Below are positions 13,058 through 23,976 of a stretch of DNA of 64,000 nt, one piece after another. The number at the start of each line of letters is the position of its first letter. Position 1 is the stretch's first letter. This DNA is from Rhodosorus marinus (lineage: Eukaryota; Rhodophyta; Stylonematophyceae; Stylonematales; Stylonemataceae): positions 2,356,001 through 2,420,000 of the forward strand of contig JAMWBK010000006.1 of assembly GCA_029953675.1 (NCBI GenBank). Reading direction: 5' to 3'. Position numbers and translations under genes: made by a program. The notes beneath the pieces are model-generated. The model saw only the letters and a list, made by a program, of their open reading frames with translations, did not search any database and was not told the origin of the DNA.

Positions 13058-14032
13058 GGTGAAGGTATACAACTAAACTAGCACTGACTAACAGAGTAGT
13101 CATAGGAGCCAAACCACAACCTCGTCACTATTCTCAACAGAGCAAGATTGATTCATCCTAACACAGACAGCCTACTTCCTCACTGCTCCTGATTCAGCGT
13201 TATCCTTACCCTTCCAAGCTCAAACTGTTTTTATCAAGCCAGCGAACCCACAATCTCTCTCTTCACACTCTTACAACCCCGACCATAGCTTAGCAGATGA
13301 ACGAGATGGGAGCTTGCCTAGAATGTTCCATGATCCATAATATACGCCAATGTATCTTAATAAAGCCACATTCAGCTTCAAAAATGAACCACGGGATTTT
13401 CCACCTTTCAATTTCTTTTTATGAGGTTATAACTACGGCATCAGAATTTTGCTCTTAGACAAGGTCCAAGATTTGGTACGATTTGCGGCGGGAAGGGTGT
13501 GGCCTTTGTAAAGGGCTCCGAAAGCGGTTGCTCAGGCTCGCAAGCCGTGAGGAAGGTTTGCGAGAGATAATTCTATTTCTGTTTTTTTTGGGAGGTGGGT
13601 GGGTGAGGGGAAGGAGTTGAGGGGGGTGTGGTTCTATGGATTAGGATGGGGGATGGTAGTGCGAGTTGGCTTTGCTTGTAGCGAGGGTCGTCTTGTATGA
13701 ATCCGGTTTCTTCTTGAGTATTGTACATTTTTTAGAGGATGTGTTGGAGCTGACTACTTTTTTTTCTTTTTTTTTGGTTGAGAGTGTGGGGTGGTCGCTT
13801 TACATTGTTTATGAGGAAAAGAAGAGTTCGTTTTGTTGGTACCATAGGAATCTTGTGGAAAGTGGCGTGAAGAGTACTGGATTTAGTCTGAAGGACACTT
13901 TATTTTTCCTCCGCTGACGGAGAGTTGTGCAGGCCGGTGAGGATTTGCGCAGCTGACATCCAGGTACATGATCCGCGGACCTCGAGGTAAATTTTTCTGC
14001 GTTGCTCTGCCAGTGTGAGTGTGAATGTCGGG
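13058..14032. other. Gene-free spacer upstream of FtsH gene
   Basis: Follows RRP46 and precedes the FtsH start. It contains T-runs near 13580 and 13760 and a G-rich stretch at 13590-13632 with four runs of three or more G within 21 nt. An open frame at 13666-13917 is T-rich and does not look coding. Confidence 0.6.
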
Positions 14033-16935
14033 ATGAGCTTGGGAATATTTCGAAGGGCAGCCCCGATCTTGAGAGATCTGAACCTGCTCTCGCAAGGTAG
14101 GAGAATTGGAAGTTTGGGGAGTGGAGGCATCGGGAGGCATTTAAGCGGAGGTGGCTTGGATGGAGCTGATAGAGTGACATTTGTTGGATTTGGGGACAGA
14201 GTTCTGTTGCCATGGCTAAGAGCTGAGCAGTCTCCGAAGGGGTTTGGTCGTTTTAGTGCAGAACAGCAGGACAGTCAACGGGAGGGGGTGACGAAGGACT
14301 CGGAGAAAGCTGAGAGGGAAGGTCGTGAACAGCACTCGGAGAGTACAGGGGGTGGGGGGTCTCAAAGAGGGAAAGATCCGGAGCCAGATGTGAACTGGAT
14401 GAGACAAGGAGCTGCGCTCTTTGGATTACTTCTTGCAGTTACTGCGTTGCTTTCTTCTGGTTCCGTTCAGAATAGAAAGGAAATCTCGTTCCACAGTTTT
14501 CTGTGGGACCTCGTATTCGCCGGAAAAGTCGAGAAGGTTGAGGTGAGCAGGCGACCATGTCGTGAATGTTTTGTTGGACTTTGTTGAATCCGGGTGCTCC
14601 GGCAGAGCTTTATGGAATTTGACAATGCATGGAAAATATCGCTCTTCATTCTATGATTTGTAGATTGTTGACAAGTCTGTGGCGCGAGTGTTCCTAAAGC
14701 CTGGCGTTAGCGTACCTGGTGCCCCTCCGCCACAAGTTCCGGGACGCGCTTGGGACCCATACTACTTTACAGTAGGCTCAATAGACTCATTTGAGAGGAA
14801 ACTGGAAGAGGCGCAGGAGGACAACGGCATTGGCCCGGATGACTTCGTTCCGGTTGTGTACAACAACCAAGCCACTGATGGCAGTGTCGGGTCTGAGCTC
14901 ATCAGGTCTGCGCCGTCCTTCCTAATAATATTGATGCTTCTCTGGATGGTGCGTGGGACGTTGTCCAATTTGCCGGGCGTCGGCGGACGCAATATATTCC
15001 AAGTCGGGAAAGCAAACCCGGTGATTGTAAAGGGCAAGGATAAGGTCGGCAAACAGGTCTCTTTCAGTGACGTTGCAGGTCTGGATGAGGCGAAATTGGA
15101 GATTATGGAGTTTGTAGACTTTCTCAAGAATCCGAAACGTTATGAGAAACTTGGTGCGAAAATCCCCAGGGGAGCTCTTCTGGTAGGACCGCCAGGCACT
15201 GGCAAGACCCTGCTGGCCAAAGCTACGGCTGGTGAGGCGAACGTCCCTTTCTTTTCGATGTCGGGCTCTGATTTTATCGAAATGTTTGTCGGCGTTGGTC
15301 CTGCCCGAGTACGAGACTTGTTCCAACAAGCGCGAAGTCAAGCGCCGTGTATTGTTTTCATCGACGAAATTGACGCTGTTGGACGTGCTCGAGGTATACG
15401 CACCTTCTAGTTCTTAAAGCTCTGAACTTTCAGCGGCCTTTCGCGTTTATGAGGAATCGCTCAGACTTTTTCGACTTTTTACTGTTTTTTTTTGTTGCAG
15501 GTCGCGGTGGCTTTTCTGGTGGAAACGATGAGAGGGAAAATACTCTTAACGCTCTGCTCGTCGAAATGGACGGTTTCTCTGCGACGTCGGGAGTCGTAGT
15601 GCTTGCTGGCACAAATCGAGCTGACATCCTGGACAAGGCGCTTTTGCGACCCGGCCGCTTTGACAGGCAAGTTCTGATCGACAAGCCTGATATTAGGGGA
15701 CGGTACCAGATCTTCATGGTCCACCTGAAGAATATCAAGCTCGCTGTTGAGCCCGAAACGGTGGCAAAGCAGTTGGCCTCTTTAACTCCTGGATTCGCAG
15801 GAGCGGATATTGCGAACATTTGCAATGAAGGGGCCCTCATTGCTGCTAGGAATGGGAGAAAATCGGTTGAGATAGTTGATTTCGAGGCAGCCACGGACAG
15901 AGTCCTAGGGGGAATAGAAAAGAAGAACAGAGTGATATCAAGACGCGAGAAGGAGATCGTCGCGCACCACGAGGCTGGCCACGCGGTCGCGGGTTGGTTC
16001 TCTAAATACGCTGATCCTTTAATGAAGGTTGGTGGGCAGCCAGCGAAGATGGGTTGCTTCATCTTCTCCGAAGTTGACCCTTCTCAAAAACTGATTGATC
16101 CACCTCGTGGAATGTGTAGGTCTCTATAATTCCCCGTGGAGAAGCTGCTCTGGGGTTTGCACAGTACATGCCTGTAGACAAGAAGCTCCTTAATAGAGAG
16201 CAACTTGAGGACTTCACAAAAGTTGCTCTCGGTGGTCGTGTTGCCGAATCGCTTTGCTTCGATAGCATCACCACCGGCGCGATTGATGATTTACAGAAGA
16301 TCACGAAGGCCGTCTACGCTCAGGTGACCAAGTACGGTATGACTGACTCTGTTGGTAAGGTCTTCTTTCCAGGCGACTCTGAGCGCCAGGAGCTCTATAA
16401 GCCATACAGCGAGGAAACCGCGAGGATGATTGACGATGAGGCCAGAGATTTCGTGGAGAATTGTCGGGCCAAGACGGAGAAACTTCTCTCGGAGAAGATA
16501 GATCTTGTCAAGGCCCTCGCCGCGAAGCTGTTGGAGAAAGAGGTGAGGATCGACACGAGGGCGTGCCACCTACGTGATGCCAGTCTAGGAAAGCGATTAT
16601 GAGGGATTGGCTAAGTAGTCACTGACTTTTTCGTTTTCTTTGGTAAAGGTTCTGCGGGAGGATGATCTAGTAGCGTTGCTGGGCCCGCGACCGTATGCCA
16701 AGATTGTAGATTACGATACATTTGTGGATGCCTTTGAGAAAGATCGACAGCAGAGGACCAAAAAATCGCCCAGTAGCCCAGACCCGAAGGGTGGGCCTGA
16801 GAAGGACAAGCCAGGTATGTCGGGCAAATATTTGTATTCTTGCCTCTTGCTTTTTGCATTGCTGACATATTGCCTTTTGCCGTTGTTGGAATCTTAGATT
16901 CTAGCGGGTCGAATGTAGAGCTGGAGCTGGCGTAG
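14033..16935 (+). CDS. Mitochondrial FtsH-type AAA protease (m-AAA, AFG3/YTA12-like)
   Basis: Membrane-anchored ATP-dependent zinc protease that degrades and processes inner-membrane proteins. Six exons: 14033-14542, 14664-15393, 15501-16027, 16120-16542, 16649-16814 and 16898-16935; 797 residues with consistent phases. The N-terminus ([15 protein letters not shown]) is basic and hydroxylated, like a mitochondrial presequence. Two membrane spans lie near residues 125-145 and 254-268 and flank an FtsH_ext-type domain. Walker A GPPGTGKT is near 345, Walker [10 protein letters not shown] near 400, the arginine-finger region PGRFDR near 464 and the zinc motif HEAGH near 570. This two-span plan fits m-AAA rather than i-AAA or plastid FtsH. 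Intron 3 uses the donor GTTGGT. The last exon encodes only 12 residues. Confidence 0.93.
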
Positions 16936-17365
16936 TTGGTTTTGCTAATATCCGTGTGAATAGAGCTGTTGAAATGTAGTTGTAGCTGCTTTTGTACTTA
17001 CTCCCCTGGGGGCTGGCTGATCCAAGGCTTGAAACCCAAATTACGGTGCAGTCGCCTGCAACATGTTTTAATGGATTTTTTTTTTTTCGTGGTGTGGAAG
17101 TTTATGTGCCAATTCGCACACACCGGCTTGGGAGTAGAAACCAACCGTTGGAGTTCTGATGTGTGCATGCACAAAACGCCGGGAGTTGTCGTCACCAGAA
17201 TCAAGCGAGATTCGCAAAAGGACAAGGATGCTAATCAACTGGCCGCACGCTGCGTTCCCACGTCGGAGGTGTATTCAGTTCGCCTGTATTGTTTCGTGAA
17301 GAGGCAGATAAATTTCGAACATTGATAAACTCGAAATATGCAGCTGTCCATGTTGTGCCTTGCAA
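16936..17365. other. 3' spacer between convergent FtsH and DTD
   Basis: Holds the 3' ends of two convergent genes. A run of about 13 T lies near 17076-17088. Short open frames here have no protein-like pattern. Confidence 0.6.
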
Positions 17366-18167
17366 TCAGCCACCTTTGGGCTGGCGGGAGTCGAGAATTA
17401 GAGTTACAGGCCCATCATTGACGAGCGAAACATTCATATATGACCCGAACACGCATTGTGCGACTCGATCCTGGTTGTAATTTGCCTTCAACTGCGTAAC
17501 AGTTTCTAGGAACATGAGCTCGGCATCCGTGGGCGGCATCGATCTGTGAAACGATGGTTTCATTCCTTTGTAGACTGCGTGGAGAGTGAATTGAGAGACT
17601 TGACGCACACCAATTCACACAAAGAATACCAGTCAGCATCCGAAGGAATAGCAGAGTTTACCTGAGCAAACGAGAGCGTCCGTCTAGTCGTACCCACGAG
17701 GATCTCACCTCCTACGTCAAGAACGCTCTTCTTCCAACCGGATGGTTCATTGTCCTCCGGGAAAATTTTCAGGTTCAATAGCTTCTTTACACTGTTGCAG
17801 TCGATTTTTATATAGGGTTGGGGTCACATTGAGTTCTTCCATAGAGGTTGTATGCTCCAAGTACTTACATGTAATTGGAATCTTCGGACTGTAAATACAA
17901 TTGAAGATGATAAACTTGACATAATCAGCCTTTGTCCATGTTCCACAGTACATAAGAGCAGCTTACCGTGTCATCCGTCGTGATTCCTAGTAGAACGCAC
18001 AGTCCTAGTAGCCAGGGAACACATTCACAAATGTCAGGAGACCGAGAAGCCGTGCCCTCAACTGCGGCGATATCGATTATTGAGTTCTACTGACCTCGAT
18101 CTATTGATGCTGTGGCTCCGCCGCCGGAGACAGTTGCTTGAGCAACGCGCTGAACCACAGCTCTCAT
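17366..18167 (-). CDS. D-aminoacyl-tRNA deacylase (DTD)
   Basis: Proofreading enzyme that hydrolyses D-amino acids from mischarged tRNA. Five small exons: 18167-18095, 18004-17967, 17888-17869, 17791-17694 and 17598-17366; phases 1, 0, 2, 1 close exactly, giving 153 residues, the normal DTD length. The N-terminus MRAVVQRVAQATVSGGG is canonical. The two active-site signatures are present: VSQFTLHA near residue 80 and VNDGPVTL near 139, the second being the cis Gly-Pro motif. The third exon is only 20 nt. The last acceptor is CAAG rather than CAG or TAG, and it is required by phase and by the SQFTL motif. This gene would be missed by unspliced gene finding because no exon carries more than about 77 codons. 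Confidence 0.93.
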
Positions 18168-18889
18168 CGTCTCCTACAGTACTAGCACAGACGCGATCTT
18201 TTCAAAAGCAACGTTTTTCAAAGCGATCGGTTGCTTGCGCCCTCCTTGCTCACACCCCCATAAAGGGGATATTGGCAAGGGGATCGAGCTTTGTCCGGGC
18301 TCGACAGCTCTACGCCTAAATCTGATCGGCGGTGGCATTGTGTGGGTTATGGAACTAGAGGTTGGGACTTGAGCCCTCTCCGGGCTATGGAAGTGTAACT
18401 TCTCTATTCCTTCTTTGGAGATGATAAATGGCCCCTTTTCCCGTGCGCAACTTTTTTTCCAAAAGGACTGTAAGTAGATGTTCGGATTTAATGGACGACT
18501 GGGGCGTAGCTTTGCCTTGGAGACTCGATCAACTTCTGGACAAAGGAGGACTGGCATGATCACATCCCCTCCAAGCAAAGGGGAACATACAACAACCGCC
18601 GGGGTCCGCGATGTAAGAAATCGATGCTCCCTAAAGGCACATGTGCGGGTTCCTTCGCAAATGTAAATCGAAAACCAAATTCAATAAATGCCCCCTTCAA
18701 TATCACTTCTTGGCAAGTCTGTACCAATTGAGCGTCCACGACTGCTACACATCTGCGGGTTGGATATCACCGGGCATTGACAGCTCACTAGCTCCAAAGC
18801 GGCCAATCGAACAAACATGCAATTTCCACCATCTGAGCAATGCTTTACGGCCTTGAAAACTACGCGAGCTTGGCCCGCTTCCATGCTGC
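18168..18889. other. Gene-free spacer upstream of DTD
   Basis: Lies between the DTD start and the stop of the AT-hook gene, both minus-strand. It must hold the DTD promoter and the AT-hook 3' UTR. I see only short open frames without protein-like content. Confidence 0.6.
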
Positions 18890-20068
18890 TCACCACATTG
18901 CCCACTGAGGCTGCCTCTTTGATGTGCTTGCAGGCACTCTGTCATGGCGTTTGCCTCGTACCTTTTCCTGCAAGAAACGCAAAGCCGTCGAGCTTTGGAC
19001 CGACGGGGTCACCGAAGGACTCGAGAGGACTGACACCGTGAAGCCGTCCTTTTTGACTGAGGCTGGGGCAAGTGGTGAGGCGCGTTCCGTAACTTTCCTG
19101 TTGAGGTTCTTCTTAGCTAGGTCAGCTTTCCGCTGTTCTCGTTCATCACGCTTCGCTTTCACCCTCTTCAGGAGCTCCTGAGGCAGCGACTCCGATTTCA
19201 ACGCTTCCTTCTCGTCCTTGTTTTCTTTGAATTTTCTTCCCCGCTTGCTTCTCATTTCCAGAGCGGCGAGCTTCTCTTGTCTCAGATCCTCTTGCGCCTG
19301 CTGTTTCCCAGCTCCAATGGAAATCTCCTCCGGGGCTTCATCTCCACCTTCGCTCCCGCTTCCCTCCTCTGACTGCTCAGCATTCATCTGCTGAGCTTGA
19401 TCACCAGCGATTTCATCCTCCTTACCCCTCGACAGGCGGGCATCTTCCTCCTCCAATTTCCCTCCACTGTCAGCTTGCTCCCCTTGTGTCGTAGGCGGTC
19501 CCGCCTTCTTTGTCAAAGCATCACCGTCGTTTCTGAAAGTCTTTTCGATCCCCGAATCTGCGCGGTTCGGTGCTTTTTCAAAGCTACCAGCTCTGCCGTC
19601 TTCGGGTTGCTGAGCAACAGGCTGCTTCCTCGGACGTCCTCTTTTCCTCGGGGTTGGAGTTGGCGCTACCTCTGGTTCATCTCGCTTCTTCCGTGGGCGT
19701 CCTCGTTTTCTCGGCGTCTTCTCATCAGCTGCATTATTCACGTCAATTTCAAGACCTTCACGTTCTGCACCCATTGGCGATTCCCCAACCTTTCCGTCGT
19801 CACCGTCTGCTTGCAGCTGCTCCCAACTCTTCCGGCGTTTCGACTGTCCCTTCTTCTTCGAAGTCGGTGTAGAACCAGTCTCCTTCAGCAATTCTTCCTC
19901 CTTGGATCCATGCAGCTCATGAGGTTCTGCCAAAGCCTCTTCAACTTCTAGCCCCTCACTCAGCGCACTAGGTCTACGTGGTGTCCGCTTCGTCGAAACG
20001 CGGTCCTTCGGAGAAGCGTCCTGCACGGACGCATCTCCAGAATGCCTAGTTCTCCGTGTGGAAACCAT
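18890..20068 (-). CDS. AT-hook, highly charged nuclear/nucleolar protein
   Basis: Single-exon gene of 392 residues starting with ATG at 20068. It is rich in Lys, Arg, Glu, Ser and Pro and largely disordered. Two AT-hooks with the same core, RKRGRPRK, sit near residues 122 and 142, predicting binding to the minor groove of AT-rich DNA. Residues about 255-330 look like a charged helix or coiled coil (RSKRGRKFKENKDEKE, RVKAKRDEREQRK). The last 55 residues form a distinct module (KDGFTVSVLSS...ALRFLQEKVRGKRHDRV). This loosely resembles, from memory, the C-terminus of U3 snoRNA-associated (UTP16/Bud21-type) proteins, which would fit the other rRNA-processing genes nearby. That link is a weak inference. 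No intron is needed. Confidence 0.75.
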   Translation of the reverse strand: MVSTRRTRHSGDASVQDASPKDRVSTKRTPRRPSALSEGLEVEEALAEPHELHGSKEEELLKETGSTPTSKKKGQSKRRKSWEQLQADGDDGKVGESPMGAEREGLEIDVNNAADEKTPRKRGRPRKKRDEPEVAPTPTPRKRGRPRKQPVAQQPEDGRAGSFEKAPNRADSGIEKTFRNDGDALTKKAGPPTTQGEQADSGGKLEEEDARLSRGKEDEIAGDQAQQMNAEQSEEGSGSEGGDEAPEEISIGAGKQQAQEDLRQEKLAALEMRSKRGRKFKENKDEKEALKSESLPQELLKRVKAKRDEREQRKADLAKKNLNRKVTERASPLAPASVKKDGFTVSVLSSPSVTPSVQSSTALRFLQEKVRGKRHDRVPASTSKRQPQWAMW

Positions 20069-20938
20069 CTAGTTCCTTATGAAACTCTAGGAAAGAAACT
20101 TCCAAACGATCACCATTGACTAGCGAAACCTCTTCCTGCACGGTTTACAGCGGTTTCGCTCAGGTTGGCAGAGTTAGGAATTTCATTAAACACGGCGACG
20201 CTAATATATGGGGCGTATCGTGGGATTAAGTTCGGCGTTGGTCAACCGAGTCTTTGCGGACTGGCTGCTTGTTTAGCTTTTTGTCAGCTTTCCGGGAATT
20301 GCAGTGGACTGCACAAATGACGCTATTATAGCAAGGGTCTAGCGACATGCAGGCGCTTGTACGATGATGACCAGGAGCAGGAGAATTGATTGAAAATTCC
20401 TCTGGTGTTGGGCTAGATTTTTGAAGTTCCGTCATCTGCAGTAGCTTGAACAGGGAACACCGTACTATAATTCGGTCTTCTATAGTCGACACTGCAAGCT
20501 TTCTTGCTTCTCATTTTCGGCTTTCTTGATCACGTCAGATATAGATAGTTTTTCCAATGTTCCGAGCACGTAGCAAACCGAACGTCGCTGGCCTTGTGGA
20601 GCGGATTAGGTTGTTGATCAGGACCATCGTGGAAATACTGGAGCTCAACATTTCCAACGGTCTGGGTGCTCTAGTAGTCTGGTACAACGAGCCCGTGAGC
20701 GTGGTTGCAGTAACACCGAGTTTCGAGTGTACAAGTTCCGCCCGTGGCTAGTCCAGGTGCTACCAATAACTCCTTCATGTAGACTGAGCTGACAGCTCCT
20801 TATCTTAGGCGCTCGGGTGCTGATCAAGAATGGATAGGATAAGGACATCCTGATGGAAACATAGCTCGGAAACAAAACAAAAAATCAAGCTCCTTTACGT
20901 CCACCGCTTTTTCCTCATGGCGGTGCTCTCCTACTCCT
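20069..20938. other. Gene-free spacer between TECR and AT-hook gene
   Basis: Contains the AT-hook promoter and the TECR 3' end. A 64-codon open frame with a real ATG occupies 20557-20751 (+), starting MFRARSKPNVAGLVERIR; I do not recognise it and cannot support it as a gene. Confidence 0.5.
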
Positions 20939-22111
20939 CTACAAGATGAACGGAATAAGGGCCTTCCTACCTGTTGGATAGAGCTCCCTCCCGTCCTTTC
21001 CATCGAACTCGGCTTGGTAATTTTTGTGCTTTTTCAGTGCCCATACCAGCATCTGAGCAGATCCAACGACGAAGAAAGCCCAGCCCACCAATGTCGACGT
21101 AAAGAGGTTGAAGAACATCCACGCCAAGATCTCGAAAAGGTAGTTCGGACAGGAAACGAATTCGAAAGCACCATCTCTCGGAATCTTTCGAACCTTCGTC
21201 CCCGCCGGTCTCAAGCTGCTGAGATAAGCATGGGTGACAAAGTTTGCAACTTCCCAGAACCAAAACATTGCCATGCAGAAGGCATATCTTCCCATTGTCA
21301 CAGGTGTATAGAGCGGATGGAACAGAAAGTAGGCTATTCCAGCAGCGAAACCCCAATAATACATTGAGTTCTTGAAAACATTCATAATCGGCATTGTCGA
21401 ATTTGAAAATTTGTGCACCAGCAACGTCTCTAACTCGCGTTTCACGTAGTGGAACATGAAGGCCACAAACCCGGAGCTGCGTAGAAGTTTTCCCAGCGCA
21501 GAGCGAAAAACACGGCATGTCAGCTTTTCAGAAGTATGGAACGTCATTGAGCCTCCAACCTTTGCGCATCAAGGATAAGTTCGGAGCTTACTATTGCTGC
21601 TCAATCAACGGTGGTAGGTCAGTACCGTAGATGATCGATGGTCTCATTAGGAACGTAGGGAAAATCAGCAAGGGACCGAGGTACTCAATGACGAATACGC
21701 CTCTCCATGAAATCTGTGGTCCCATATCCTTGAAAACCACGGTTGCATCTGAAAGCTGGTCATTGAGAGGAACGTCTTCCGCCACCGGCAAGGGCTTTTC
21801 GGAAGATGAGGTCGCCGGAAGTGTAAACCTCTGTCGCTCCGGGTAGTATTTCTTGTCTAGGGAGAATGAAGAACGATTCTAGCGGTGTGAGGACGAGGTT
21901 TCCATATTTGCATCGGCAGGCAATGTTGCGCATGGTGCCGAACATAGACTAGAAACTCGAAACCAGAAGAAAAAGAAAAATGTGGGTTTCATGCTCGTTT
22001 GGGCTCACTCGTTTTGTGAAAGGCATCTTTCAAGTCTCGCAGTTTAGCCTCCTCCGAAAGAGAGACCTGGGCTATTTTGCTCCCCGATCTAGAAACAATT
22101 GTTACATCCAT
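20939..22111 (-). CDS. TECR: Trans-2-enoyl-CoA reductase (TECR/TSC13-like)
   Basis: Last enzyme of the ER very-long-chain fatty acid elongation cycle, reducing trans-2-enoyl-CoA with NADPH. Three exons: 22111-22009, 21856-21592 and 21476-20939; phases 1 and 2 close, giving 301 residues (human 308). The N-terminal 80 residues form the ubiquitin-like domain typical of TECR, with LRDLKDAFHKT and KKYYPERQRFTL. Then come VVFKDMGPQISW, IEYLGPLLIFP and the steroid 5-alpha-reductase-type membrane domain with FHYVKRELETLLVHKFS, FKNSMYYWGFAAG, HPLYTP, LRPAGTKVRKIP and VSCPNYLFEILAW. The protein ends KALIPFIL, like the family's PIIPFLL. The order of these blocks is diagnostic. Confidence 0.94.
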
Positions 22112-23976
22112 CACTCCCTTCTCCGCAAAATCAATCCTAGCCTTGATTCAGCACCAGTCCAGTAAACACCTTCAACAACTGTTCGTAGCAAGCTCAAAAC
22201 AAGAAGTCCTCACCCTCTGAAACGACTAAGGTGAGCCTCGCCACTCGATTGACTGCGATCCTCCATGCCGTGATAATTTCGATTGTCCTCTGCTCCGTTT
22301 GGTATTAGGGGTTGTGCCAAGTGGGTCGCGTTTTTCGCTGTTTACGACCCAGAAGTGGTTAAACCTGCGAAAACGGTAGGGTTTAGAGGGGTATACAGCG
22401 GCTCAATATGTACATTTGCAGGCGGGCCGATGGCAGCGTGGAGGTCAATGATCGAATGAGGAGTCGTCGCACGGGGGGTGTTTGTGCACGCGTCGGTCCG
22501 ACTCATGGTCAAATGTTATTAGTAGTTCGGATAATTTTGTACTCTTGCACCTACTATGAACGCCGCATCTAATCGTCTGAGGTATGTTGGCGAAGCATAT
22601 GCATATCGGAGCTCGCCGTTCCGTTTGCACTTTGGTGGCTTCGAACGACACCATTGTGTTTACACACATCAGCAAGCGATTAGTGGATTGGTAATTCAGA
22701 CCTACAATATTTGAAAGGAACACGGGCATTCGTCAATGGCGTGAATTCACCGAGCCTGACATTGCGCCTGGACCCGCATATCCGTCACTAGCTCAACCGT
22801 CACACATCGAGCTAGAGCTAGATACTGCCTACTTCCAATGTGGCGCTGCCATTCCTCGCTGACCGCAAAGGGCCGCCGGGAAGGACTTGCCTCGATTGTC
22901 CAGTTGGCCGCTACAGCGAGATTGGATCGGGGATGAGAGTACATTCCACAAGCACTGCTAAGCCTGGGTAGCCTGTGTGGCGGTTTGGGTTGAGCTGTCT
23001 GATGAGCTCAAAGGCCTAAGTTTCAACCTACTACATTCTGCGCTGAGTTTTTAAGTACCCTGGTACTGCAGAAACTCATGTAGCACCGCGCGAGTGGTGA
23101 ACCTTCCTGTAGACAATCGTCCAGTTACCTAATGAGTTGCGGTGGCAGCAGATCTCGGCTCCAGTTTTCAGGCGGAAACGCGAAAACGCTGAAACCAGAA
23201 CATCGCATTGTCACGAGAGTCCCTCGAACCCCTACGATTTGCTGCCTCTGTACAACCGTATCAATACCACTCGCACCTCTAACCGACTTGCTCCCCAAGA
23301 TTTCCTTAAGACCCCGCCAAATAGACTGCATCAGTCAATATCGCGCTCATTTCTTGCTTCCCAAAAAAAGAAAGGAAAACGAGGATCAGCTGGTCCAGCT
23401 CTGCTTAGACGTCACAACCTCTCCTCCGATTGATGCGGTTCAGAATCCATCCCATTTTAGCTTTTCATGCTAATTAATTCTGTGACTATCACGTACACAC
23501 ACCCCTGGGCAACGATCTAGCTTTGCTTATTGTTCCTCCATTGAAACAATTGATTTTAGTATTGCGAGGAGGTATTCCAAGGTCTAGTACATCGACTTGT
23601 GGGGATTTGCATAGGGGGGAAGGAACTGTTATATCTGCACGTGCGTGCTTGGGTTTTAGTGGTTTGTTGCGTTGGTCAGACCATATGGGTTTCTCCCTAA
23701 GGACAAAATCGTGCGTCTAGTCTGGTCTGCAGCAAGCTGTTTGTTGGAATTAGTGTGTGCACATTCAGTGATAGGTGAAAGGTAGGCTCGGGGGTAGATC
23801 GAGAGTGCGGTGGTTGGGTCCTAGGGAAGCGGTTTGAACCAGAACCTTGGAAATATCACAGATCGCCGGTGGAAAAGGTGCTGGCGATTCGGATTGGAAG
23901 TGATGGGATTGAGCCTTGGAGCGTGTTTGGACAGGAGTGCTAGGTGAACTGAGAGGAAACTTCTTAGCGAAACAAT
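22112..23976. other. Gene-free spacer between divergent TECR and LETM1
   Basis: A 1.9-kb gap. Open frames on both strands around 22445-22944 and 23125-23473 are short, overlap each other and show no recognisable domain. A possible hairpin, gggtcg...cgaccc, lies near 22323-22350. I see nothing else I can name. Confidence 0.5.

Noticed and set aside
13666-13917. 83-codon plus-strand frame with aromatic-rich translation
   Set aside because: It is T-rich low-complexity sequence, lacks an ATG start and resembles no protein.
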